Positions 1-11,163 of a DNA stretch of 64,000 bases are shown here, piece after piece. Below the pieces are notes generated by a model. That model ran no database searches. It worked only from the letters and a program-made list of their open reading frames with translations, and was not told the origin of the DNA. The stretch is taken from the NCBI GenBank assembly GCA_024707385.1, contig JANPZW010000002.1, positions 17,094 through 81,093 of the forward strand, read 5' to 3'. This DNA is from Cellvibrionaceae bacterium. GTDB taxonomy: Bacteria; Pseudomonadota; Gammaproteobacteria; Pseudomonadales; Cellvibrionaceae. Each line of letters begins with the position of its first letter. Position 1 is the stretch's first letter. A program made the translations under genes and the position numbers.

Positions 1-197
1 AAAGAGGTCAACTCGTGGTACAGGGTCGCAATTTGGCCGCTAGCTTCAATATGGTTCCAACAAAAACGGAGCAGGTCATCTTCTGAAAGCTTTTCTGCAA
101 CACTATTGAAAAGCTCTTTCTTGCCTTCGCAAGCATCGATAATGCGCCAAAAATCGCCTGGTATTTCATCTGGGATGTAGCGTCCGACCTCAGTCAT
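1..197 (-). CDS. Partial ORF, possible immunity protein (DUF4240-like)
   Basis: The reading frame opens with ATG at 195-197 and runs off the left edge of the window, giving 65 residues that begin MTEVGRYIPDEIPGDFWRII. The start lies 28 bases after the stop of the giant effector and has a purine-rich AAAGAG upstream. The pattern (a short lead, then DFW.II, an acidic helix, then SEDDLLRFCWNH) resembles the N-terminus of DUF4240 proteins, a family often found beside toxins; this is recognition by eye, not a search. Its position after a nuclease-type effector suggests an immunity role. It could instead be an unrelated cluster protein. The C-terminal half is missing, so family and length cannot be confirmed. 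Confidence 0.5.
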   Translation of the reverse strand, partial: MTEVGRYIPDEIPGDFWRIIDACEGKKELFNSVAEKLSEDDLLRFCWNHIEASGQIATLYHELTS

Positions 198-225
198 AAT
201 AATTTCTCTTTGGTTGTATTCATTA

Positions 226-3200
226 TTAATTTGTGTTTATCCCCGCTTCACGGAGCCACCGATAAATGGTGCTGGTAGATCTGTCTAAGCCGTAATTCTG
301 GGCTAGATCATCTCTCAAACGGGAAACGTTATTTCCATTCTGTTGAAGCAGATTTTCCAGTTCTGTTGCAGTAGGCTCACAGGTTCTGAGGTGGCGGCGG
401 ATTGTCCGACTCCCTGGCGAGCTATAACACTCGCATCCGGTGTCCATTCATATTCGGCTTCTCCTCGCAGACGTTTTCCAGTGGTAGGGCTTTTGTATGA
501 GGGGCCACGAATGGGTTCGAAAGGTACGCCTGTTCCGGGGCGATTAAGTCGTCCTGTATGTTGATGACCGCCACTGAATCCACCAGGTGAGTTATCCCAT
601 GGCATGATGTGCCCTTCATTTTCCAGTCCGGAGCGTAGCGCCGATTCAACTCCACTTGCATCGGTTTCTGTCATGCCGGGTTTTAGCGGGATAACCTCCA
701 ATGTTAGATCCATTCCAAGTTCTCGTCCGGCGCCTCTATATTTTCCAAATCGATCTGCGGCATTGCTTCGTTGGCTTTTGCCTACTTTCAGAATTATTCT
801 TTCTGGTTCAGGGCCGCGTAAAATATAAACGCATTGTTGATCGTCAGCGAGAGCTTTGACGATGGTATCAATCTCATCCATGCCGATGCGCCTCGATTGA
901 CTCAGCTCTAGTTTGTCGGACAGTTTTAATGCTGAGACATCTATATCCGCACTACCTTTGCCGCTAAGTGCAAAGGCATCGCGATCACCACGTATCACTG
1001 TGGGATCATTGATCGCGTCTCCCAGTAATTTGAATCGTTGACCCAAGGTTCTAAATCCGTCCGCTATTTTTCCCGCGAGTTCGATAACGGATCGACCAGC
1101 CATGAATTCACCTGCAACCAATCTACCCTCGATGGAATCCTCAGCTGTTTTGATTTTTTGTTTTATGTCCTGTAAACCTCGAACCAATTCCACATCATCT
1201 GCCGCTGGTGTTGTTTTTCTGGCAACCTCATTCTCAATGTCATTAATCTTGTCTTTTATCGGGCCGCAAGCACGGCTACAAATGTCACATTCAATCTCTT
1301 TTTCAGAGGGTTTGCGGACATAATTTTCGTGATCGGCATCGCCAACCTTCAGCGGCGTGCGAGTCATTTCCTCTATTTCTGCACTGGACTTGTTGTTAAT
1401 TGGTGCTTCCATTTCGGCTTCGGAAGGACGACGAGGAGGTGCGCCCTCTTCTGTTTCAGCTCGGGGCCTGCCCGAGGCGTCTTCGGCCTCGGCAGTTCGG
1501 GGTTTTGAGGGGGCTTCACTTTCTTCGGATGTCGGACGCCTTGGGGCAGTGCTTTCAGTTTCCGCGTCTCTTGGGCGTGAAGGAACAGTTTGATCCGGCT
1601 CGGCTGATTCCGAACGGGATTTCGGCGCTTCTGTTGTTTCGGTTGAACGCGGTGTGGGTGTTTCAGGTTCTGCTATAGGCCTCGGGTTTGACACTTCCGG
1701 TGATTCCGCGTGCGGTCGCGGGGCGGGAGCATCGGAAGGCACCGCTCGCGGCGCTGCGGGCACGGGTGTTCCACTCTCCGTATTACCGCCTCTACCCCGG
1801 CCAGAGGCATTTCCCAATGCTGCAGCGCGCGAGGCTCCTCCAGCACCGGCTGCAGAGCTGGCAAAACGGTTGAGGTCGAAAGTTCCGCCAGCGAGCACAT
1901 TGACGCCTTCCATTGCCAACGCAAAGCCCATACCGATGGACGCGTCTGTGGCGTAACTCATGGCGCCACGGCTTGCTCCCGCCGTTGGAACATTCACATC
2001 TACATCAACTCGAGCGTGGGGAGATGCGCCGTGTGGACCGGCATTACCAGCGATGCCTCCACGTGCGGTGGAAAGCATGGACATGCCACCGGCCATTACG
2101 AAACCCTGCCAGTTAAATTTCTGGCCATAGGCCAAATAGGAAAAGGTTTGTGTCGCGGCTTCCGCAACCATATCTCCGGCGAGATTAATGCCCACATTAA
2201 TGGCGGCTCGAGTCAGTGTACTGGCGCCTGCGCGAACAGCACCTTGCAGCGCAACCTGGGCCAATCCATTCGCCCCCGCTCCTATCGCACCACCGAGCGC
2301 ACCGCCCACTGCACCGATCACCATGGCCTGCACCAGACCTTTATCCCACTCCTCTCCTGCCGCCCAATTGTTGATGATTTGAATCAGACCCGCGGTGACC
2401 GCGCCGACCACAGCGCCGACCAAAACTACGGCAAGCAAGGGCGCACCGGCGCCCAGGGTCAACACGGTCACCACGATGGAGGCAATGATGACCAGTACAA
2501 TAAGCACTATGGCCACCACCGCCTTCCAGGCCGGTTGTTCCTTGGATGCGGCGCGCCAGGCCTCGGCGGCAATTTTTGCGCCGAGACCGTCCTCCATGTT
2601 TTTCAGCTCGGTATCCAGCTCGGAGAGAGACGTGGTAACCACTCCATCAACGCTGGTGTAAACCTCTTCGCAGGTAGATTCAAAGCCGCTTACCACCTGC
2701 TCCATGGTTTGTCCGCCCTCCACAGCGGATTCCTGGGCGCGCGACACCTGGCGTTCGCTCAGTTGGGACATGGTGCTGCTGGCGGCTCCGACGAGAGTGG
2801 ACATTTGGGCGCTGAAACCGCTCTCCGCCTCCGCCGTCATGCTGTCATTGCCGCTGCTAATTTCCGCCAGCGCGCTGGCGGCGTTGGCACCGGCTTCAAT
2901 CAGCTGCCCTTCCGCGTTCGCCGCGCCCCTCTTCCATCTTGTCGAGCAAGGTTCCGATGCCACCACTCAAGCCGGCCTCTGCTGAAAGCAATGCTTCCTG
3001 CAAGACATCCGGTGCCGGAGCGTCGCCTTCCAGCAGTTGATTGCGGACTTGCCGCAGAGTTTGTTCCAGGGTTTCCGTGGCGGAAGACACGCTGCGCGCT
3101 AAACCTGCCGCCACCTGATGCGCCAGCTCTTCAACTGCCAATTGCTGAACATAACCCGAGTCGTTCACCGCCTGGCGTTGCTCGCGCTCCTGGCGATTCA

Positions 3201-6058
3201 GGCTGCTGAGCGTGCCGGTGAGCGCCGCATCCACCGCGCTTAAATTTATGTCGCGCACCTGCGCCAAGCCACTCAAGGTGCCACCGCGACCGCTTTCCAG
3301 GCCGGACACCAAACGTTCGACGGTCGTATCCAGTGTGGACTGGGCCTGGCCGGCGCCGGCGATCAGCATGCAGCGGTATTGCGTGCGCTGCTCGCGCAAC
3401 TCAAAACCTTTCTTTTTGCTCATGTCGATCATGTTTTTGGCAACACCGCTGGCTGAGCTGCAGGCCGCTTTTTGTTGCGCCTGGGCGCGCCGGACGGTTA
3501 AACAGCCATCCCAAAACCCATCGTCGCCGTTGTATTCGTAATCATTACCTTGACCGGAGCGGCAATGATCAAACGACGAAACCCAATCCTGGCCTGTTGC
3601 TATGGCGCGCTCTGCGTATTCCTGTCCAGCATCTTCATGGGTGGTGCGCCCTTCCGCAAAACGCTGGTTGACCTCACTGAGAGCACCGTCTTCGGCGAGC
3701 GCCAGATCTGCGGTCGAGCTGCTGTAGACCGAATTTAAATATTCAATCGCCGCATCCGTTTCCGCGTTCACCAATTCCACGTTAGTGGAATATTCCTGCT
3801 GAATCGCTTCGCGTGCGCTGGCCGCTTCAACGCTGGCCGCAAGGCGCGCGCTCTCAATACGCGCAGAAATGGCCGCCTTCTGTTCGGCCATTGAGGCATC
3901 AATGCCGGAGATTATCGAATCCGCCATGCCACCCAGACGCGCGGGCACTTCGGCGCTGACAAAAGAAACCGCGCCTTCCATTTGGTGAGTCGCATTCGTC
4001 ATAAAAGCGCGGATTTGGCTGAGTGCCATAGCCCGCGCGGCCTCTTGTGCAGCGCTGCCGGGAGCTGCGCCGCGAAACTCCAAACCCCTGGATAAATTCA
4101 GCGCGCGATTCGGGATATCTGAGACTCCCGCGGTAGCGGTGTCCAGGTCCGCCACGGCGGCGTCGCGCGTAGCCTCGTTTTGTGAGAAGTCGCTCGGTTC
4201 CGTGTTGGCAGCCCCAGCGGCACCGCCGCTCGTCGAACTTCCCCCCTCGCGCGCGGCAACCTCTGCACCCGATGTGACCTCCCCTTCCGCACCGGCTTCA
4301 CCTCCTCCACTCATCAGAGTTTCTGCTGCGCCCGGCTCCCCCCAGTTCGGAACTCAACACGGATTCACTGCTGCTTTCACCTCCCGCTTCCTGCGCCATG
4401 GCGTCCGCGGCTGCGCATTCGCAGGCGTCGTCGGCCTCTTCCCACTCGCCGTATGTCACTTCGGCTTTGGCTTCCGATTCGTTGGGCGGAGAATCGTTAG
4501 CGGGCTCCGCTGAGCCTTCCGGCGGGTCCTCTGCTGTTGCGCTGTAACAGCGGCCTTTTTGACTGGACCCACCTGCCGCTTCTGCAGTGTCACCTGCTGC
4601 TGCCCCCGCGCCTGCCTCACTCGTTGCGGCCTCTTCCGCTGCAGCGTCCTCACCCTCGGCGAGTGCGCAATCTGCCGCTGGATCGCTGTCGTTGTCTTCC
4701 CTTGCTTCTGTGGCTTCCTCCACTGCTTCGGGCTCTGCGGATTCTTCCGCACCTCCTGCGGTTCCCGATTCCGCGGCTGCTGTTGTCGCTTCGCCAGCCG
4801 GCGCCGCCTCCTCCACCAGTTCGGGTTCGACCTGGTGAGCGCTACCGGAGGTAATTCTTCCCTGTATCTGCGGCGCGATTCCGTTTCCATTAACAGGAGC
4901 AGAATGACCGGCCGTTGCGCTAACAGACGTGTGAGCTTTGGGTTTCGCCGGAGACTGGGCCACGGTATCCAACAAGGCTTCGGCAGACTCTCCGGCCACT
5001 ACCGCATCGGCAACGTGATCCGCATGACGCTCCCAGGGATCGCCCGGCTTGCCCATATTGCCCGGCAATTTCAGACCGGCGCGCTGCTGTACTGTGTGCG
5101 CGGCTTCGTGAGCGGCGAGATGCAGTGACGGTGTGCGTCGAAAACCGATTTTGTTTCCCGACGCGTAGGCCTGCGCTCCCATACGCTCACTGGCACGCGC
5201 TGCGGAGCCACCTACTTCGGTGCGCACTTCGGAAATATCGTGATGGCCAAACGCTGTTTGAATCCGCTCCTGATAGGGTAAGGATCCGTGAGCGTTTTTA
5301 AGGCCCTCGTTGGCCTGGTTCAGAATCGACGTTTTGCGTTTCGCCCCTGGCGATGATTTTGCGACAGAGCTGCGCTCATTTTTTTGTTGGACATCTGTTG
5401 TCTCTGCAGCTGACTCGTCTTCGCCTTCACACTTCGCACATTTGTTTTGCACGGGAGTGTCGGACGTTTCCATTGCGGATTCTTCTTGTTGCTCCGTGAC
5501 TTCGCTTTCCTTGGTTTGGATGGCGCAGGTTGGCTCTGGATAATCCCCACAACTCCACATTTGCACAGCGCCGTCTTGTTGCGTGTCGGGGTCTTTTTCT
5601 TGTTCTTCTGCCTCACATTCGGCGCATTTTTGTTGCACGGGTGCTTGTGTGCAGGTCGGTTCCGGATAGTCTCCGCAGCTCCACATCTGCACCGCTGCAT
5701 CAGCGTCGGATTCATGATCATCTTCCGGAGCTTCTTCTGCCTTGGCCTGGGTTGCTTTGGCCTGGATTGCTTGAGCCGGCATTTCCTCCTGTTCAGCGGC
5801 ACATTCACTGCACATCATCTGCAATGGCGAGTTGTCACTTTCCTGATTTTCATCGTGTTGTTCAGATTGGTCCTGCGCGCCCTTTGCCTGCACTGGCGCG
5901 GAAAAGCCTGGTGCGAGCCCTGCAGCGTAATGTGGACCTTTCAATGCGCCAGGCGCAGTGGTCGATGACGAATGAGAAGAACCTGCGCTTTGGTTGGTGC
6001 GCGATCTTGCGGGCGACTTTTGTTTGTGTGTCGAAACCGAAGCGCTCATCTGTGCCAC
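226..6058 (-). CDS. Giant eCIS effector: DUF4157, Cys repeats, hydrophobic region, GIY-YIG-like nuclease, HTH (frameshifted in assembly)
   Basis: The assembly shows overlapping open frames (4298-6058, 2896-4314, 315-2966, 226-447). They become one 1,944-codon gene if a C is removed from the C6 run at 4338-4343, a C from the C4 run at 2926-2929, and one base is restored near 375-420; the total length then divides by three. Order of parts: Ser/Gln-rich leader; Cys-rich acidic repeats; DUF4157 with the zincin motif HEAAHTVQQ near residue 315; Glu/Ala-rich linker; long alpha-helical region; hydrophobic segments (about 2370-2515); Pro/Glu/Arg linker (about 1390-1770); CDICSRACG motif (about 1280); GIY-YIG-like domain (about 590-840: VYILRG, then LKVGKS, RFGKY, and [13 protein letters not shown]); then a Fis-type HTH ending [21 protein letters not shown]4157 proteins are hallmark cargo of eCIS loci. 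The role as an injected nuclease toxin is inferred. Separate proteins remain possible, notably at the 4298-4314 overlap. Confidence 0.72.
5400..5820 (-). repeat. Cys-rich acidic repeats in the effector leader
   Basis: Within the effector, a 14-residue unit [14 protein letters not shown] occurs twice (about 5651-5693 and 5524-5567). Short CxxC units occur three times ([30 protein letters not shown]), separated by acidic Gln/Glu stretches. Similar KCAxCE-type repeats are common before DUF4157 domains in eCIS-linked proteins. Six CxxC cysteines plus four from the longer unit could bind metal or form disulfides; that is inference. Confidence 0.75.
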
Positions 6059-6754
6059 CTACCTCGGCTCTTCACAATTCAGATCCACATCAAAATGAAA
6101 CGGATCAAGCGCGTCACTCGCCGCCTGCGCAGCAGCGCGACGCGTCGATTCCTGAGTTTCGAATAGGGATTGAATAGCGGAATCAAATTCGCTGCGACAG
6201 AGCGTTACGTCGAAGGGCGTGCGGGTGGCACCGTTGTATTGGCGAAAAGCCTGAACGTGCTGTTGTTCATGCGGGGCAAGAATGGTGTTGATGGCGTGTT
6301 GCACGCGTGTGCGCTGGCAGGGAGTAAGATCGGGAAAATCATTGACACTGGGCAGCGTCACATTTGTGTTCACATGAAATCGCGCCACCAGAATTCCCCC
6401 GTGCGCGAATGCATGGATCAGCATCACCGCAAGTGGCACAGCCTTCCCCGCGCTTACACGAACATTTTGGGTTTCAAACGAGCCGCCATCGAATACCGCA
6501 TCGGTTCGGCCTTCGAGACGTAAATTGCTGCCCTTGGCAGAATCGCGCGAGGGCTCACCTTCCCCGCTGGTGTGCAAGCTCAAACCGGGGAGCAATCCGG
6601 ACGGCATGGTGAGCACAGGCCCCGCTTTATAGATCGCCCCCGTATTCCGGTTGCGTAAATTCTTTTTGCTGACGGAGGCGGTACCTGACCGGTTTTCGTC
6701 CGGTTCTGCGCCTGTTTTATTTTTGCGTCTTTTGGCAAGCTGCTTTCTCGGCAT
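6059..6754 (-). CDS. Small eCIS-cluster protein with HEQQH zincin-like motif
   Basis: 231 residues starting at ATG 6752-6754 (MPRKQLAKRRKNK), chosen over an upstream ATG because GAGG lies eight bases ahead and the start then falls 10 bases after the ATPase stop. The N-terminus is very basic. The C-terminal half has LAPHEQQHVQAFRQYNG (about residue 170), where HEQQH matches the HExxH zinc-protease signature, followed by a helical region. It sits between the AAA+ ATPase and the DUF4157 effector, and its stop abuts the effector start, so it is probably co-translated. A peptidase role in effector processing or loading is possible but inferred; no family name was recognised with certainty. Confidence 0.7.
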   Translation of the reverse strand: MPRKQLAKRRKNKTGAEPDENRSGTASVSKKNLRNRNTGAIYKAGPVLTMPSGLLPGLSLHTSGEGEPSRDSAKGSNLRLEGRTDAVFDGGSFETQNVRVSAGKAVPLAVMLIHAFAHGGILVARFHVNTNVTLPSVNDFPDLTPCQRTRVQHAINTILAPHEQQHVQAFRQYNGATRTPFDVTLCRSEFDSAIQSLFETQESTRRAAAQAASDALDPFHFDVDLNCEEPR

Positions 6755-6764
6755 CGACGTATCC

Positions 6765-8957
6765 TCAAAAACGCCTGGATAATGCGTGAATAAAATTGTC
6801 GATACCGCCATCATCCATCATTCGTGCGGGTGATTTATTGAGAGGGTAAGTGCCGCCGTTTTTTCGATACTCACTGCGCAACGCCAACTCGAGATGCGTC
6901 TTTCGCGCCACACAGTTTTCGTCCAGCGCGATCAGTGCAGCGTGCTGACATACGTTGCGGATCTGCCCGCCCATCAAATTGCAATAATTGGCGACCTGCT
7001 CAAGAAACCCATCTTCGATTTGGTGATCTTTTGGCAAATGCAGCTGAAAAATTGCCAGACGCTGCTCCATTTGCGGCTGAAAGAATGGAATGACAATATC
7101 CATACGCCGCTGAAAAGCCTTGTCGATATTGTCGGAAAGATTGGTCGTGACCAGAATGATGCCGTGGTAATGTTCCAGTCGCTGTAACAGATAGTTGGTT
7201 TCCAGGTTGGCATATCGATCGTTGGCATTTTTTACATCGGTTCGACCACCCAGTAACGAGTCGCCCTCATCCAGCAACAGAACCACATCCAGGGCTTCTG
7301 CGCGCGTCAAAACCTTGTTGAGATTTTTTTCCGTTTCACCTATGTATTTGTTCACCACGGAAGCCAGGTCCACCCGATAAATATCCATGCCCAGCTCCGC
7401 GGCCAAAATTCGCGCGGCCAGGGTTTTTCCTGTACCACTGCGACCGGTGAACAAGGCGCGTACACCGCAGTTGGAGGCGTTCTTAAAAGCGGGCCCCAAA
7501 CGATCGAGCAACGATTCCCGATGGTAACAACGCTGTTGCAGCTCCAAAAGTTTTTCGCTCGTGGTGGGCGCCGAAATCAATTGCGTCCAAGAGCCTTTTG
7601 CTTCCAGTCGATCGGCCAACGCATCCAGCTTCTGGCGTTTGAGATTGCGCGCCGCGTCGCGAATATCCTCGATATCAAGGTGATGGCGTGTTTCCAGCGC
7701 TGCTTTATTTTTGGCCGCCAAGGCAATCTGTTTGATAAAGTCACCTGGAACACGGAAATGTCTCGCGACGCGGTCGAATTCACGGATCTGCATACCGTGC
7801 AGATAATGTCGCCACATCAATTCGCGCTGTCGAACGTCTGGAAATTCCAGCTCAAGATTCAGCAGCGAATCCGCTTCGGAAACATCCAATCCGCCTTCAG
7901 GTCCGAGGACAATACCGACCAGACCTGCGTAGCCGGCAAGTTTCGGCAAGACGGCTGTTTCTCCTGGATTCAAGTCGAATTTAAATAGCGGCAGAGTGTT
8001 GGACAGGGTACAAAGAATGCCCAGGCTCTCATGGGGAGGAGATGGGCTTTGTTCATTATTTTCGATAAGCAGAAGATTGTTTCCCAACGCCTGGGCCACA
8101 GTGCCCATGATCTCAACGCAGTGACTGCCTTCCGGTGCGCGCAAAACCAGATGGCGGATTGACCGCTGCTGAATGAGAGGCGGCACAGCCTGCAAGCGCA
8201 GACGTAACTCCTCATTTATTAAAACCGTGTCCAGCGGATTGAGTTGCCCGAGCGGAATGTATTTGTATTGAGCCTGTGCAGAAAAAAACTGGCCTGTGCG
8301 TATCACATCCCAAACTTCGGAAGCGACTTTCAGTACCCACTCTGCTCGTGGAAGCTGAGCATTCTCAACCTTAAGCAGCTGGTTGTGCAGCAGCGGTTGA
8401 CACACCTCCCACGGACTTCTCCCTTGCAGCACGTCATCAACACCGACGATGTGCCCGAGTGTTTCGAGCATAGGGCGGCGAAAACCCAGAGGCTGTTGCA
8501 GCTCGGCAAACAAAGTCCCAAAACGCGAATCTTCTTCCACCAAACCGACCAGCATCAACGCGAGAATATTGTCATGCGTTAATCCAAGTTGTCCTTCGAG
8601 CACTTTCAAGGGCAGGTGAATTTTTTCCTTTTCGGTAAAACCGGGAGCGGCGAAACTAGCAAGATTTTTTTTCCACCAGAGTCTGCCTTCAGGCCAATCG
8701 AGCCTGCTCGGCATTACCAAAAGCAGCTGCTGCTGATAGGCCAACAAAAAAGGATAGCGTGCATAATATTGTTCAAGGCTGTCACCACCTACGGTGGATA
8801 AACGCTGCAACCAAGCGAGCAGACAATGTATGCCTGCAAACAGATATAAAGCGTAATGGTCCTGTGCACGGATATTGGGCTCAGCAGAGTTTTGCAAGCC
8901 GCTTTTTGCTACATCCGACTGTGCTTCTTTCAACAGATCTTCATTTAAAGCATCCAT
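6765..8957 (-). CDS. AAA+ ATPase of the contractile injection system (Afp15/Pvc15-like)
   Basis: 730 residues. The start MDALNEDLL (ATG 8955-8957) is preferred because AGGGTAGG lies just ahead and the previous gene stops 23 bases upstream. The N-terminal two-thirds is a helical domain without clear motifs. The C-terminal third is a classical AAA+ module: Walker A GRSGTGKT near residue 505, Walker B VVLLLDEGDSLL near 560 (DEGD instead of the usual DExD/E), an arginine-bearing QRRMDIVIPF segment, and a C-terminal lid helix bundle. In Afp and PVC the equivalent ATPase is needed for assembly or sheath maturation of the particle; it is one of the most conserved eCIS genes. It is followed after 10 bases by the HEQQH gene. 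Confidence 0.9.
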   Translation of the reverse strand: MDALNEDLLKEAQSDVAKSGLQNSAEPNIRAQDHYALYLFAGIHCLLAWLQRLSTVGGDSLEQYYARYPFLLAYQQQLLLVMPSRLDWPEGRLWWKKNLASFAAPGFTEKEKIHLPLKVLEGQLGLTHDNILALMLVGLVEEDSRFGTLFAELQQPLGFRRPMLETLGHIVGVDDVLQGRSPWEVCQPLLHNQLLKVENAQLPRAEWVLKVASEVWDVIRTGQFFSAQAQYKYIPLGQLNPLDTVLINEELRLRLQAVPPLIQQRSIRHLVLRAPEGSHCVEIMGTVAQALGNNLLLIENNEQSPSPPHESLGILCTLSNTLPLFKFDLNPGETAVLPKLAGYAGLVGIVLGPEGGLDVSEADSLLNLELEFPDVRQRELMWRHYLHGMQIREFDRVARHFRVPGDFIKQIALAAKNKAALETRHHLDIEDIRDAARNLKRQKLDALADRLEAKGSWTQLISAPTTSEKLLELQQRCYHRESLLDRLGPAFKNASNCGVRALFTGRSGTGKTLAARILAAELGMDIYRVDLASVVNKYIGETEKNLNKVLTRAEALDVVLLLDEGDSLLGGRTDVKNANDRYANLETNYLLQRLEHYHGIILVTTNLSDNIDKAFQRRMDIVIPFFQPQMEQRLAIFQLHLPKDHQIEDGFLEQVANYCNLMGGQIRNVCQHAALIALDENCVARKTHLELALRSEYRKNGGTYPLNKSPARMMDDGGIDNFIHALSRRF

Positions 8958-8980
8958 ATAACCTACCCTGCAGTGCGCAT

Positions 8981-11151
8981 TCAGGAAAAATGAATCAGTA
9001 CCACACGCCCATAGTCGGGTTGCCAACCCGGATCTTGATCAAGGCCGGCGCAGCGCAATTTGAAACGGCTGTGCTCAATGCTGGCGACCAGATCAATGTG
9101 ACTGGAACTGAGATAAAGACGTGAATCGAGTAGAAGCAATTCACGCACTGGATCGCGCTTGTGTGCCTTTTGCATCTGCAATTGCTCTGCGAGAAATCTG
9201 CGCACGAACGGAGTGATCAGCGCGAACAGGCGTGCCAGATCGGGATTCATTCCGCATGCGCGCAGATGTGCGCGTATTTCCATGGGGGCCTCGCGGAAGG
9301 ACGAACGCTGCAAACAGATTTGCGCACTATCCAAATTAAAAATTTGCAAGTTCGCCAGGCAGCTTGTGTAAGCATCACCGCTGAACGTTGTTTCGGCCAG
9401 GACGCAGGTTTCCGTCCATATTCTTATTTGGTTACGCCAGGTGGCCCAATACAGCTTTTCCGCATGCAGCCATTGGTACCAAGCAAGCGGAAGATGGTAA
9501 TCGGCCTTGGCGCTGAATTTATTGGCAATTTGCCATTTGGTGCGGCGCCCATCCAGCTTGGCAAGCACACGCCAGATTGGGTCATCGTAGAGTGCGGAAA
9601 ATTCTTTCCCAAGCAGTGCGCGCGCTAATGAATCCACCAACGCCCAGGGTCCGAGTTGTCGTCCAAGCCCCCAGTTTTCGTCAAAATCATGAGGCAAGCC
9701 CAGTTGCTGCAAAAGATTAATCAAAAATACAATGCCGCCAAGCCGAGTATCGATCCAGTTGTTGGAAAAGTGCGGGTTCACATCGAGGTCGTCTTCCAAA
9801 TGTTCTTCCGACAAACCTCTTGAGTGGACTTCCGTGTGCGCTATTGCAACGGACTTATCACCCTCGGTGTCAATATGTTCATTGCGGGATGATGCGCAAG
9901 TGTTGGATGTTTTCCATTCGGTATCGAGCTTTCTCAAAACGGCGGGACCCGCTTGATCCTGAGTAGAGAGCTGAATTCTACTTTCCGCTGGTGCGCTGCC
10001 GTTTTGTATTCCGACGCGGGCCCGACCTCTGCTCTCATGTAATTCGTGGATAAAAAGCGGCGACACTTCATCCTCGGTAACAATGTCAGATTGAGCATAA
10101 TTCAGCTCATGAGATAACAACGGATCGAGCTGAGTAGATTGGCGATTTGAAGACAGATTTTCCACTTCAGCTGCTACTTCGATCTGAGCATCAATATTCG
10201 ATGAAGTGGCTTTTCCGCGGTCGTGGGCGTTGGCTAAATCAAGATCCGGAAATTTATAGGTAGCCGGAGAGATCTCTGCGGCATGACGGACTTCCGATTG
10301 AATTGCCTTAACCCACCATTCCGTGATCCTGTGCTGAAAGATGCGATTGCGTATGATCGCCGGGCGCTGATGCAGGGTATAGGCGATGCCGAGCAAGGCG
10401 GCCTGCTCAGGACGCAGATCGGCTCGCCAGATTTTCGCGCTGAAAAGGCTTTTCCATGGCGGTATTGATTGCGACGGCAGCGATGGCCTGGTGTGCTCGT
10501 AATAGTCATCAGGCGGCGATCCATGCGGGTGGGGCTGGCGTTCTTCGTCGGGTCGAGAGGACAAAATCCCAGCAAGTGAAAACTCACCCAACATAGCCTG
10601 AAAAATATCATTCGCATGGGTGGGTTCCAGTCCCATAACCACTTGCAAGGCTTTTCCCCCACGCGTCAGATGAGAGAATATTGCAGGTATGTAGCGCGCG
10701 TCATTCAAAAGTACTTCGCGAATACGCTGTGAAATATACGGGCTGGAAAAATTGCGCCTGCGCCACCACCAATGTTGGCCAAGCTGCTGTTGACTGATAT
10801 CGAATAGCAGACAGGCGAGCATCTCGCTTTGGTCACGAAATACGACCGCAGGAGGATTTCCGCCAACCCACCCGTCCACTGGCCGTGCCGCCTGACGATA
10901 AAGCACATCCAGAGTATTGCGCAGTGCGCTCTGCCAGGCGCTATTTTTCTTACTTTTATCTGCCAAAGATCCCGGCAATGGATCCTCGGATGGCGAATCA
11001 TAAAAATGGCGGAGGGAGCCATGCCTGCGGGATGCAGATCCAGTGAGGCAAATGTCTGCATAAGAGAAAAACGCAGCGCGGGTTTTGCACCCCCGCTGGT
11101 TTTCACCCTTAGAGTCTGGATCTTGTTGTGCATCCCGGAAGCAGTCGTCAT
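8981..11151 (-). CDS. eCIS-cluster protein of unknown function, about 723 aa (frameshifted in assembly)
   Basis: Two overlapping frames (10705-11151 and 8981-10978) merge if one base is restored in the A5 run at 11002-11006; the junction then reads SAIFYDSPSEDPLPG and the whole gene is 724 codons. The N-terminal half has a Trp-rich LGQHWWWRRRNF segment. A long charged low-complexity middle (about 9740-10230) separates it from a second folded part that begins near GGIVFLINLLQQLGLP. There is no signal peptide or membrane helix. It sits directly before the AAA+ ATPase gene, a position often taken by a large conserved eCIS protein, so a role in assembly together with the ATPase is plausible. I do not recognise a named domain. 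Confidence 0.8.
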
Positions 11152-11163
11152 TTTCGATGCCTG

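Noticed and set aside
1710..3209. Long plus-strand frame of 499 codons opposite the effector
   Set aside because: Antisense to strong coding sequence, rich in His/Gly/Arg as expected from a shadow frame, with no family features.
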